From Halopenitus salinus (GTDB lineage: Archaea; Halobacteriota; Halobacteria; Halobacteriales; Haloferacaceae): a DNA stretch of 48,867 nt. Location: NCBI RefSeq assembly GCF_042662125.1, contig NZ_JBHSXL010000015.1, forward strand, positions 1 through 48,867, written 5' to 3'. Under the pieces are notes generated by a model. That model saw only the letters and a list, made by a program, of their open reading frames with translations, was not told where the DNA came from and searched no databases. The position numbers were made by a program, and so were the translations under genes. This document shows positions 9,307 to 16,273 of the stretch, one piece after another; within the stretch, counting starts at the first letter, position 1, and each line of letters starts with the position of its first letter.

Positions 9307-10809
9307 ATGAGGCGCGGTCTCGGGGGGACACGGAAAGACGAGCGTGCCGTGAGCGCGTCGGTCGGCGTCGTGCTCATCGTCGCGATCACGCTCATGGGCG
9401 CGACCGCGGTCGTTACGCTTGGCTCTACGGCGATCGGCGACACCCAGCAGGCCGCGGACGTCCAGCGCGGCGAACACGTGATGACGCAGTTCGCCTCCAA
9501 GGCGGCGATGGCCGCCCTCGGCGACACCGGCAGCCAGTCGATGACGACCGGTGATACGCAGGGGACGATCTCAGTCACGGAGGAGACGGGACGGATGCAG
9601 GTCTATCACGTGAACGCGAGCGGGGACGGAAACGTTGGGGATCCGATCGCGAACAGCACCCTCGGCGAGGTGACCCACCGGAACGACGACCGAACCACGA
9701 CCTATCAGGGCGGCGGCGTCTGGAGCAAACGGGGGGAGAACCCGGCGCGGATGGTCTCGCCGCCGGAGTTCCACTACCGCGGCCAGACGCTAACGCTCCC
9801 CATCGTCTCCGTGGCCGCAGGGGAGACGGCGGCCGCATCCGGATCGTCCCAAATCCGCGTCGAGGGCGGCGACACGATTCCCAGTAACGGGACGGCCGAC
9901 AACCCCGTCGAGAACGGCACCGTCGTCGTGGTCGTCGAGAGCGAGTACCACGAGGGGTGGCGTGAGTACTTCGAGGACCGGACCGACGGACGCGTCGTCG
10001 AAACAGAGGACATCCCCGCAGAGTGGGAGAGCGACCTTTACTACGACGATCCCGAGAAGACGGTCGTTCTCGAGCTCGAAACCGCCGGAACCGGCGGGAG
10101 CTTCGATCTTCCCGGATCCGGCGAGCGGATCCCCGTCGACGGGTTCACCGAACGCGAGGCGCTCGAGGAGTTCTCTACGACCTTCGACGTCAACCAGCCC
10201 AACCAGGGGTGGGTGAGCTTCCACGGGAAAAGCGGCGATCAGTACTTCGAGACCGTCCTCCAGTTCGATAACGGACAGGGCGCCAGTACGCCCATCTGTG
10301 AGGCGAATTTCGACGCACGAATGCTCTATACCGACGGCGACGTCGCCCACCACTGGAAGCTCGCGGATACCTCCGGGAAGACGGGCGGCGACTTCGCGAC
10401 GTGCGAGAACGAGATGTTGAGGATCGATTTCCTCGCCACGGAGGAGTTCACCTACGTCGAGGAGGACCCGGGAAGCCGTGTCGAGTACCAGGATGTCTGG
10501 GGCGGCGACTACACGGAACCCGCCGAAATAAACACCACGGCTGACACGGTGGAAAAAAACCTCGGCGATGCGATGGCGCCCGACGCGTTCGTTCCGGACT
10601 ACCTCGAGCGGCTCGGTCCCTCCTTCGAGCTCCAGGCGACGTGGGGCCGCGATAAGGGTAACGGAAATGGTAACGGCGGAACCGGTGGCAACTCGATGGA
10701 CATCGACGACGACTCCACCGTCACCTTCGAGTACGATCGGACCGGCGAGGGCCGATACGTCACCTACCTCCACGTGACGGACAACACCGTCACCGTCGAG
10801 TTCGGTTGA
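9307..10809 (+). CDS. Large pilin-like protein (DUF7289-like)
   Basis: A 500-residue protein with a pilin-type N-terminus: DERAVSASVGVVLIVAITLM closely follows the archaeal pattern of basic residue, Ala-Val-Ser, Gly and a long hydrophobic helix, so processing by the prepilin peptidase is likely. The rest is a large extracellular domain with repeated acidic and aromatic stretches and one Cys pair (PICEANFD and FATCENEM). A flexible GNGNGNGGTGGN linker precedes the final beta-rich part. The ATG at 9307 is chosen because it matches the TATA-like box and places the pilin motif at residues 12-40. It closes the pilus cluster and is probably a major or adhesive subunit; that role is inferred. Confidence 0.78.
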   Translation: MRRGLGGTRKDERAVSASVGVVLIVAITLMGATAVVTLGSTAIGDTQQAADVQRGEHVMTQFASKAAMAALGDTGSQSMTTGDTQGTISVTEETGRMQVYHVNASGDGNVGDPIANSTLGEVTHRNDDRTTTYQGGGVWSKRGENPARMVSPPEFHYRGQTLTLPIVSVAAGETAAASGSSQIRVEGGDTIPSNGTADNPVENGTVVVVVESEYHEGWREYFEDRTDGRVVETEDIPAEWESDLYYDDPEKTVVLELETAGTGGSFDLPGSGERIPVDGFTEREALEEFSTTFDVNQPNQGWVSFHGKSGDQYFETVLQFDNGQGASTPICEANFDARMLYTDGDVAHHWKLADTSGKTGGDFATCENEMLRIDFLATEEFTYVEEDPGSRVEYQDVWGGDYTEPAEINTTADTVEKNLGDAMAPDAFVPDYLERLGPSFELQATWGRDKGNGNGNGGTGGNSMDIDDDSTVTFEYDRTGEGRYVTYLHVTDNTVTVEFG

Positions 10810-10857
10810 TCGACGATCCGGTTCGATCAGGATCTCACCGCCCGTCCCGACGGCCGG

Positions 10858-11853
10858 TCACCGACGGAGCATCCGATAGCGAAATCGCTCGCGTCGGCGA
10901 TCGAGGAGGGTCTCGATCCCCTTTCCGGGACCCCCCTCGATCGGCCACCCCTTCGTGCGCCAGCCGGGCGGCTCCGGCGAGAACGACTCACACGAGCCCG
11001 AACACTCCCTGGCGGTTGGACACCTCCCCTTCGCGGCACAGTCGGGGACCATCGCCTCGCCCGCCCGCTCCAGCCGAAAGTGGCGACAGTCGGGGCGCAT
11101 CGTCTCGTGGTAGGAACGGAAGCCGCGCCCGTACGCGCGCTCGGCGAGCACGAGCCGTCGAAGATCCCGATCACGCTGGTCGGGAGCGTTCGAGACCGCT
11201 CGCCCCAGATCGCTTGGAAGCCACTCGACGGTGGCCGCGTCGGGATCGACCCCGCCCGCGAACTCCGTCAACAGGATCCCCGCCTCGACGGGCATCTCCC
11301 GTCGAAGCGCCGGTTCGAGCCGATCTCCCGTGGTCTCGGTGGCGAGCCACGTCTCGTCGAGGAGTCCCGCCTCGACGTCGTACTCGAGCTGGCCGGAGAG
11401 CGTGGCCGCGGCGCTCGCGGTGAGGTCGGGCTTGTTCTCGATCGCGACGATCCGTCGGACCCAGTCGGGATACGGCCGCCGGCGTCGGATCTCGATCTTG
11501 CCCTTTCGAGTCCGCTCGTCGATCAGATCCCGGTCGGCCGCGCGGTGGATCGCCTCGCGAACGTACCGCCAGGGGTACGCCGGCTTCGCGAGCGTGTCGC
11601 GATACCACGTCCACTCGGCCGGCGCCTCGCGGACGATCCCGAGCAGTTCGCGATCGAGCTCGCGCTTGCCGAAGGCCCGTCTCTGTCGCAACCCGGCGGG
11701 ATCGACTTCGACGACGAGGACGTCCCAGCGCCGCTCGCGCGTCCCGATCTGGCGGGCGACGATCGCGGGCGTCGGGTCCCCGTCCGGGTGCCAGGCGAGC
11801 TCCGCCCACCGGCAGACGAGCAGCTCGTAGCCGAACTCCGCGTCCGGTATCAC
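10858..11853 (-). CDS. DUF5787-like haloarchaeal protein
   Basis: A 331-residue protein from a GTG start (an in-frame TTG at 11880 is the alternative). Conserved-looking parts are EFGYELLVCRWAEL at the N-terminus, VARQIGTRERRWDVLVVEVD, a middle region with IVAIENKPDL that recalls a nuclease-like EXK motif, and a C-terminal Cys cluster (DCRHF, DCAAKGRCPTARECSGSC). The Cys cluster resembles a metal or Fe-S binding site such as that found in some PD-(D/E)XK nucleases. I believe the family is DUF5787. No function is established; a nuclease role is only a suggestion from the IENKP and Cys motifs. It converges on the pilus cluster with 48 bases between. Confidence 0.7.
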   Translation of the reverse strand: MIPDAEFGYELLVCRWAELAWHPDGDPTPAIVARQIGTRERRWDVLVVEVDPAGLRQRRAFGKRELDRELLGIVREAPAEWTWYRDTLAKPAYPWRYVREAIHRAADRDLIDERTRKGKIEIRRRRPYPDWVRRIVAIENKPDLTASAAATLSGQLEYDVEAGLLDETWLATETTGDRLEPALRREMPVEAGILLTEFAGGVDPDAATVEWLPSDLGRAVSNAPDQRDRDLRRLVLAERAYGRGFRSYHETMRPDCRHFRLERAGEAMVPDCAAKGRCPTARECSGSCESFSPEPPGWRTKGWPIEGGPGKGIETLLDRRRERFRYRMLRR

Positions 11854-12033
11854 GGACGGAGGTGGGTGCCGATCGTACAAAACGATACGGTGTGGACGGG
11901 GATCGGCCTCCCGAACGCCGTCGCCTCCGCTCCTCCTCGAATGCTGCCGCCCCCGCGCCTCCTCGAATACTGTCGTCTCCGTTCCTCCCGGACGAGGCGT
12001 TTATGCCGGTCCGCACTCGAGTGGCGAGCGACG

Positions 12034-12960
12034 ATGGCACGGCCAGTTCTGAAGTGGGCCGGCGGCAAACGCCAGCTGCTCGAGGCGATCTACCGGCGGT
12101 TTCCCGTCTCCTACGACCGCTATCACGAGCCGTTTCTCGGCGGCGGCGCGGTCTTCTTCGATCTCGAGCCCGACGCCGGCACGGTTAACGACGCCAATCC
12201 CCGGTTGGTCAACTTCTACGAGCAGGTCAGGGACCGCCCGGAGGCACTCATCGATCGGCTCCGGTCGTTCGCGGATCCGGAGGCGGAGCCGGACCCCGAT
12301 CTGGCCTTCGCGGAGACGACGTCGAGGGGCGCGTCGGTGGACAGCTACTACTACCAACAGCGCGCGCGGTTCAACAGACGCCCCTACGGCCACGAGTTCG
12401 ATCCCCTCGAGGAGGCGGCGCTTCTGGCCTACCTCAACCGGACCTGCTACAACGGGCTGTACCGCGAGAACGCCGACGGCGGATTCAACGTCCCGATCGG
12501 CCGATACGCGGACCCCGATTGGGTCCAGGCGGACCGCATCCGGGAGGCGAGCCGGGTGCTTTCGGGAACGACGGTGTACAACCGCGACTTCGAGTACGTT
12601 CTCGATGCGGCCGAGGCCGACGATCTGATCTACGTCGATCCCCCTTACGAGCCCATGAGCCCGACCGCCGACTTCAACGACTACAGCGCCGAGGGGTTCG
12701 ACCGCGACGATCAGGAGCGTCTGTTGGACGTGACCGCGTCGCTCGCGGACGAGGGCGTCCACGTCGTCCTCTCGAACAGCGGCGTGATGTACGACCGCTA
12801 TCGCGAGGCCGGACTCGACGTCGAGACCGAGGGCGCCACGCGGGCGATAAACAGCGACGCCGATAACCGCGATCAGGTGGACGAGATCATCGCAACGACG
12901 GTTCCCGAGGACGAACGCAGGGGATCGACGCAGGCGGGGCTGGCCGATTTTTCCGAGTGA
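12034..12960 (+). CDS. D12-class DNA adenine N6-methyltransferase (Dam-like)
   Basis: A 308-residue methyltransferase that would transfer a methyl group from S-adenosylmethionine to adenine N6 in a short DNA site. The D12 class order is present: KWAGGKRQL at 7-15, the SAM-binding motif PFLGGGAVF at 33-41, and the catalytic DPPY at 202-205. The loop AYLNRTCYNGLYREN matches the class. The ATG at 12034 is supported by TTTATG about 30 bases upstream. No restriction gene adjoins it, so it is an orphan methylase of the chromosome, immediately left of the integrated element. The target site cannot be read from the sequence. Confidence 0.9.
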   Translation: MARPVLKWAGGKRQLLEAIYRRFPVSYDRYHEPFLGGGAVFFDLEPDAGTVNDANPRLVNFYEQVRDRPEALIDRLRSFADPEAEPDPDLAFAETTSRGASVDSYYYQQRARFNRRPYGHEFDPLEEAALLAYLNRTCYNGLYRENADGGFNVPIGRYADPDWVQADRIREASRVLSGTTVYNRDFEYVLDAAEADDLIYVDPPYEPMSPTADFNDYSAEGFDRDDQERLLDVTASLADEGVHVVLSNSGVMYDRYREAGLDVETEGATRAINSDADNRDQVDEIIATTVPEDERRGSTQAGLADFSE

Positions 12961-13049
12961 ACTCGTCGTTCGCCGCTTTCTCGCAGCGATCCTTCACCCG
13001 GCCGGGACTCCCGTGAACGAAGCGAGCGGGCCGGCGGACGAAGGAGAAA

Positions 13050-13137
13050 TGCGCCGGCCGGGATCCCCGCGAGCGAAGCGAGTGGGGGTACGGCCGGCGC
13101 GCGACCGAAGGGAGGTGCGCCGGTCGGGATTTGAACC
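13050..13137 (-). other. Fragments resembling tRNA 3' ends next to the insertion site
   Basis: Two partial copies of the sequence seen at the tRNA-Gly 3' end lie just left of the element, at 13050-13064 and 13116-13137. The first keeps only the acceptor end, the second runs through the T-loop motif and then diverges. GCGAGCGAAGCGAG-type repeats lie between them. They may be relics of earlier insertions at the same tRNA, or part of a dispersed haloarchaeal intergenic repeat. Confidence 0.5.
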
Positions 13138-13153
13138 ACGGTCGCGGGGGGGG

Positions 13154-13195
13154 NNNNNNNNNNNNNNNNNNNNNNNNNNNNNNNNNNNNNNNNNN
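13154..13195. other. Assembly gap (42 N)
   Basis: Forty-two undetermined bases follow a run of G. True length is unknown. The gap sits between two tRNA-end-like copies, which suggests that repeat collapse broke the assembly. Confidence 0.99.
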
Positions 13196-13217
13196 CTCAC
13201 GTCCGTTCGTCACAAAG

Positions 13218-13262
13218 TGCGCCGGCCGGGATTTGAACCCGGGCCATGAGCTTGGAAGGCTC
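13218..13262 (-). repeat. Left attachment site (45-bp duplicate of tRNA-Gly 3' part)
   Basis: Identical over 45 bases to 31566-31610. It includes the discriminator base, the 3' acceptor strand, the T arm and the anticodon loop, and stops within the anticodon stem. The 5' half of a tRNA is absent, so this copy is not a working gene. Confidence 0.92.
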
Positions 13263-13560
13263 GTGAATGTACCACACCCGAAATCGCCCATCTACCGGAA
13301 ATAATATCCGGAATCGTCCACCGGCAAATCCTATACCCACATCTACACCAACCGACTGTAATAAAGTATCGGTCTACCCCACCCGAAGACCGCTTAGAAA
13401 TCCTCGCGTAATCACACCCGAAAAACAGTACTTCATCACCATCTTTTATAAGCTCACGATGTGGTTTCTTTATATAATTCTCACACCACGACTCCTCATC
13501 TTTCTCGAACACCAAAGCAAGAGCGATCGTCCACAGGCTTCCAAGAATCGTCAACAAAAT
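13263..13560. other. AT-rich stretch inside the left end of the element
   Basis: No convincing gene. A minus-strand open frame from a TTG at 13557 runs 115 codons, but it reads through the attachment site into the host flank. TATA-rich sequence near 13440-13490 could hold promoters or the integrase arm sites of the left end. Confidence 0.4.
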
Positions 13561-14043
13561 TCATTCAGCACAGGCAGATTCTCTTTCAGTTATATGGTTT
13601 CCAACATCTATAATGAAATCGGGTAAAGTTCGGGAAGGAGGATCAGCAATGGTATTTCTTAATGATGTATGGGTCTTAACCGAGGTGGGATCCGGCAACG
13701 ACCCAGCAACTGTTCTGGCAAGTGATTGAGGGTCAATATTTGTGATATTTGCTTGGCGCCATCGAAAGCTCCTCACTTCTTCCTTCAAACGTCCAATGTA
13801 ACCTATAGGCTCATCAGGAGCTTTCACATTCCCGTTATGTGCGCGGTCGTGGCAGTGCCTACACATCGTAACTAGATTCAATTTATCATGGCTTCCGCCA
13901 CGGCTTCGTGGAACAATATGGTGAACCTCTAAAGAAACACCTCTCATATCCTCGTGTCTCTCGCAGTGTCGGCACATATAGTCATCCCTGCGGAGAACCT
14001 CCCTCCGCCGCTTCGACCAGTCGCTTGGGAGGGGTCTTGACAT
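13561..14043 (-). CDS. HNH endonuclease
   Basis: A 160-residue nuclease. The HNH fold is visible with its zinc site: CRHC at 24-27 and CRHCH at 61-65, the catalytic region EVHHIVPRSRGG with H41 and H42, and Asn56 in HDKLNLVTM. H69 in RAHNG may also take part. The last 75 residues are unlike anything I recognise. It would cut DNA using one metal ion. A TATATAATCC box about 27 bases upstream of the ATG supports this start and a leaderless message. It is the first gene inside the left end of the element. It may act in defence or be a homing-type gene; it does not interrupt another gene here, which favours a cargo role. Confidence 0.85.
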   Translation of the reverse strand: MSRPLPSDWSKRRREVLRRDDYMCRHCERHEDMRGVSLEVHHIVPRSRGGSHDKLNLVTMCRHCHDRAHNGNVKAPDEPIGYIGRLKEEVRSFRWRQANITNIDPQSLARTVAGSLPDPTSVKTHTSLRNTIADPPSRTLPDFIIDVGNHITERESACAE

Positions 14044-14183
14044 ATATCAAGATAGTACGGATTATATATGATAACAGTTTCCCCTTGCTGAGTATGCGCG
14101 TTGTATTTTGCACGGCTACCGGAACACTTCCTTGAACAGGCAAAACCCTAGTGGCGAATACGCACTCTTCAGCAACCGGCTGT

Positions 14184-14205
14184 TTCAGACAAGGATATGT
14201 CTGAA
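14184..14205. other. 8-bp inverted repeat between HNH and GNAT genes
   Basis: TTCAGACA at 14184 and TGTCTGAA at 14198 are perfect complements around a six-base loop. It lies between two minus-strand genes, upstream of the HNH gene, and could be an operator or an RNA hairpin. There is no T-run after it on the minus strand, so it is not a clear terminator. Confidence 0.5.
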
Positions 14206-14267
14206 GAAGAGGATATCAACAGAGGCAAACATCTGTACCAGATATTTTATTAGATTCTGGTTCGGTT

Positions 14268-14600
14268 TCAGCGGAATTCTTTAACCCACCCAATATCATC
14301 GGATCGCTCCTCGAAGCCTTCGGTCTCCAAAATGTGTTTCATGGCTGGGTGAATGACGTTGCTCGTTATAACTTCGGACGCACCGTAGCTCCGACTCAGG
14401 CTGATGAATTTATTGAGGGCAGCTCGTGCAATCCCGTTCCCCTCCCACGGCGGTTCGACTAAGAGATAGTTGATCTCTCCTGGCTTCCCTTCTATGGCTC
14501 CTACACAGCTTTCCTGAAGACGAATATCGTATCCCAGAACCGCCTCTGTGAGAAGTATATCATTCTGATCAACTTGATCGAGATCTTCGGTAGCAGCCAT
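14268..14600 (-). CDS. Short GNAT-like N-acetyltransferase
   Basis: A 110-residue protein. The segment INYLLVEPPWEGNGIARAAL resembles GNAT motif A, in which the Q/R-x-x-G-x-G/A loop binds acetyl-CoA, followed by a helix (NKFISLSRSYGASEV). The C-terminal HPAMKHILETEGFEERSD fits the motif B region (a residue, a helix, then Gly-Phe). It is shorter than the usual 140-170 residues, and lacks part of the N-terminal helices, so it may be a minimal or trimmed member. The substrate is unknown. The ATG at 14600 has TATAATC-type sequence upstream. It lies in the AT-rich element and is probably cargo. Confidence 0.6.
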   Translation of the reverse strand: MAATEDLDQVDQNDILLTEAVLGYDIRLQESCVGAIEGKPGEINYLLVEPPWEGNGIARAALNKFISLSRSYGASEVITSNVIHPAMKHILETEGFEERSDDIGWVKEFR

Positions 14601-15031
14601 AATCTGTATATGATTATAGCACTCCCATAAATATAAATTTTATTATATAAAGAATTAACGACCGATCTTTGTCTTTAGATCTATGGCTCAAATGGATTTT
14701 TCTAGGCATACAAGATTTGTCTAACTCGTATTCATCTGAACCATGTCCTTTGAGACGACTATGCGTTATCCACCGAAAAATCATATATTTGTTATAAACG
14801 ACATATGCCACTACTAGTGATCTCTATTCAGCGAGAAGAGTAATATCGATAGATAGTCAGATACGGTTCCCAAAACAACGGCGAAAACCCGAGATCGTGT
14901 TTTACGTGTGACCATCCATTGTCATCTTTGTGGATAGAACCTTAGACGGGGTTTGAACGCGAGAATTGTCCAAGTTTTCTAGTTGGTACTAATAGTACGT
15001 TAATCGAAAAATGTGAATGCCGCCCGTAGAC
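14601..15031. other. AT-rich gene-free stretch
   Basis: About 430 bases without a supportable gene. A 65-codon minus-strand frame at 14614-14811 has no recognisable features. The stretch holds the first copy of a degenerate repeat at 14904-14957. It ends at the minus-strand TRAM-like gene. Confidence 0.45.
14904..14957 (+). repeat. Degenerate direct repeat, left copy
   Basis: Aligns with 16041-16095. Shared blocks include CGTGTGA at the start and GAACCTTAGA near the end, with small gaps between. The two copies flank the TRAM-like gene and the membrane protein gene. Confidence 0.6.
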
Positions 15032-15397
15032 CTACTTCTTACGGCGCGACAATCGCTGGCGTCGCTTCTTCCCGGATCCCCTTCCCGGAGTCCCGCGTAG
15101 TCTCCCACCGGCAGGAGAGGCACGTATCTCGTGGGAATGAGACGCTGAACCACGGCCTTTTCCGAGGTCGCTTGTATCGGGGCCGATACTCGGTTGTGAG
15201 GGTTGTGTCTGTTCGGTGCGGTCGATAAGCCGGGCCTCGAAGTGAGAGCCTTGATCGACCAGACGCACGTCGTATTCAACACCAACCTCGCCGGCAGGGA
15301 CGTGTATGGTCTTACCAGCGTGCTGCTGCTGAGCGATGGCGTTACCGCTGTTGCTAACGCGGTCAACCGTTATCGTCTGTGGTTGGACTTGTGCCAT
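15032..15397 (-). CDS. Small TRAM-like protein with a basic tail
   Basis: A 121-residue protein. Residues 8-60 (TITVDRVSNSGNAIAQ, then TIHVPAGEVGVEYDVRLVD) follow the pattern of a TRAM domain, an OB-like RNA-binding fold common in haloarchaeal small proteins. The second half is low in order: a Gln/Pro/Ser linker and then a strongly basic end (GKKRRQRLSRRKK). That tail is unusual in an acidic halophile proteome and suggests nucleic acid binding. The ATG at 15397 has an ATTATATAG box about 27 bases upstream. It lies alone on the minus strand, divergent from the membrane protein gene at 15540. The domain call is from pattern only. Confidence 0.6.
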   Translation of the reverse strand: MAQVQPQTITVDRVSNSGNAIAQQQHAGKTIHVPAGEVGVEYDVRLVDQGSHFEARLIDRTEQTQPSQPSIGPDTSDLGKGRGSASHSHEIRASPAGGRLRGTPGRGSGKKRRQRLSRRKK

Positions 15398-15539
15398 CCG
15401 TTCACAAACAACACGAGAATGCTATATAATTGTATGGAAAGCCTACATTTTCGTTGAAAGTGGAGATGGATAGCGGAGAGAGACCGCAGGAGACGGCCCA
15501 TAGATTGTTACTCATTTGTTCTCAACCTCTACGTAAATA

Positions 15540-16034
15540 ATGAATATCGCAATACAAACCGCCGCGGAGGGTAAACAAGAACTCTCATTCTGGCCAGCGA
15601 TCACTTCTGGCTATATTTACTCACTCAACGGTGGATGGATGTGGTTGGTTGCGTGTATCCTTCTATGCTTGTTTGGTGCACCAATGTTTATTCTAATTCG
15701 AAATGCGCGGAAAGCAGTAAAACAATCGAAGAGTCGTGATAAAATTAGGAAGAGAGTTGAGCGGGATAACCGAAGGAACAACGAAAGAAACCAATGGTTG
15801 ATTCTTCTGGATGTTGTCTTCGAACAATTTCCAGACCACAGTCGAATGCGAGTCTATGTGCTTTTCAGCTGTTTGTTGACAGTAGTCGCAGCAGTAGTGA
15901 TTTTCATCTGTCTTGTAGCGAGAGTGATCAGAGGAGACGTTAACGACTTGGTCGGGATCGGATTGTTTGCTCTCCCGATTATGTATATTGGAATTCTAAT
16001 CACAAGGATCTCATGGAGGGATAATTCTGTTTGA
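15540..16034 (+). CDS. Membrane protein of unknown function
   Basis: A 164-residue protein with three predicted membrane segments: WMWLVACILLCLFGAPMFIL near residue 33, VYVLFSCLLTVVAAVVIFIC near 104, and LVGIGLFALPIMYIGILI near the end. Between the first two is a highly charged cytoplasmic-type stretch (KSRDKIRKRVERDNRRNN). I do not recognise the family. It is on the same strand as the OLD nuclease but about 240 bases upstream, with the right copy of the degenerate repeat between them. A membrane partner or effector role is possible but not shown. Confidence 0.6.
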   Translation: MNIAIQTAAEGKQELSFWPAITSGYIYSLNGGWMWLVACILLCLFGAPMFILIRNARKAVKQSKSRDKIRKRVERDNRRNNERNQWLILLDVVFEQFPDHSRMRVYVLFSCLLTVVAAVVIFICLVARVIRGDVNDLVGIGLFALPIMYIGILITRISWRDNSV

Positions 16035-16040
16035 CTATTC

Positions 16041-16095
16041 CGTGTGATCGTCCATAGTCGTCTCACACTCGTGGATCGAACCTTAGAGTCGGGTT
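16041..16095 (+). repeat. Degenerate direct repeat, right copy
   Basis: Partner of 14904-14957; see that entry for shared blocks. It starts just after the membrane protein gene stop. Confidence 0.6.
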
Positions 16096-16273
16096 ATATG
16101 AGTGAAGATCTCTAATTGATTATTTTCACGATCTCATTATCGAATGCTCTGTTAGAACGAGTGTGCCTACCTAACGACTGTTAGCAAGCAAAATGTCTGT
16201 CTAATTGGATTTCAACAGTGTCAAAATCCTATTTGGGAACAAATTCATTTAGGTGTATTTTAATGTGGTATTC

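Noticed and set aside
12961..13217. CRISPR-like array from the repeated GCGAGCGAAGCGAG-type words
   Set aside because: The words differ in spacing and sequence and there are no regular spacers or cas genes.
13218..13262. A second working tRNA-Gly
   Set aside because: Only the 3' part is present; the 5' acceptor strand and D arm are missing.
13210..13557. 115-codon minus-strand ORF at the left end of the element
   Set aside because: It starts at TTG, its last third is the attachment repeat read as protein, and it crosses into the host flank. Only the first 70 codons could be real.
14614..14811. 65-codon minus-strand ORF
   Set aside because: No domain or coding pattern, in AT-rich DNA where such frames occur by chance.
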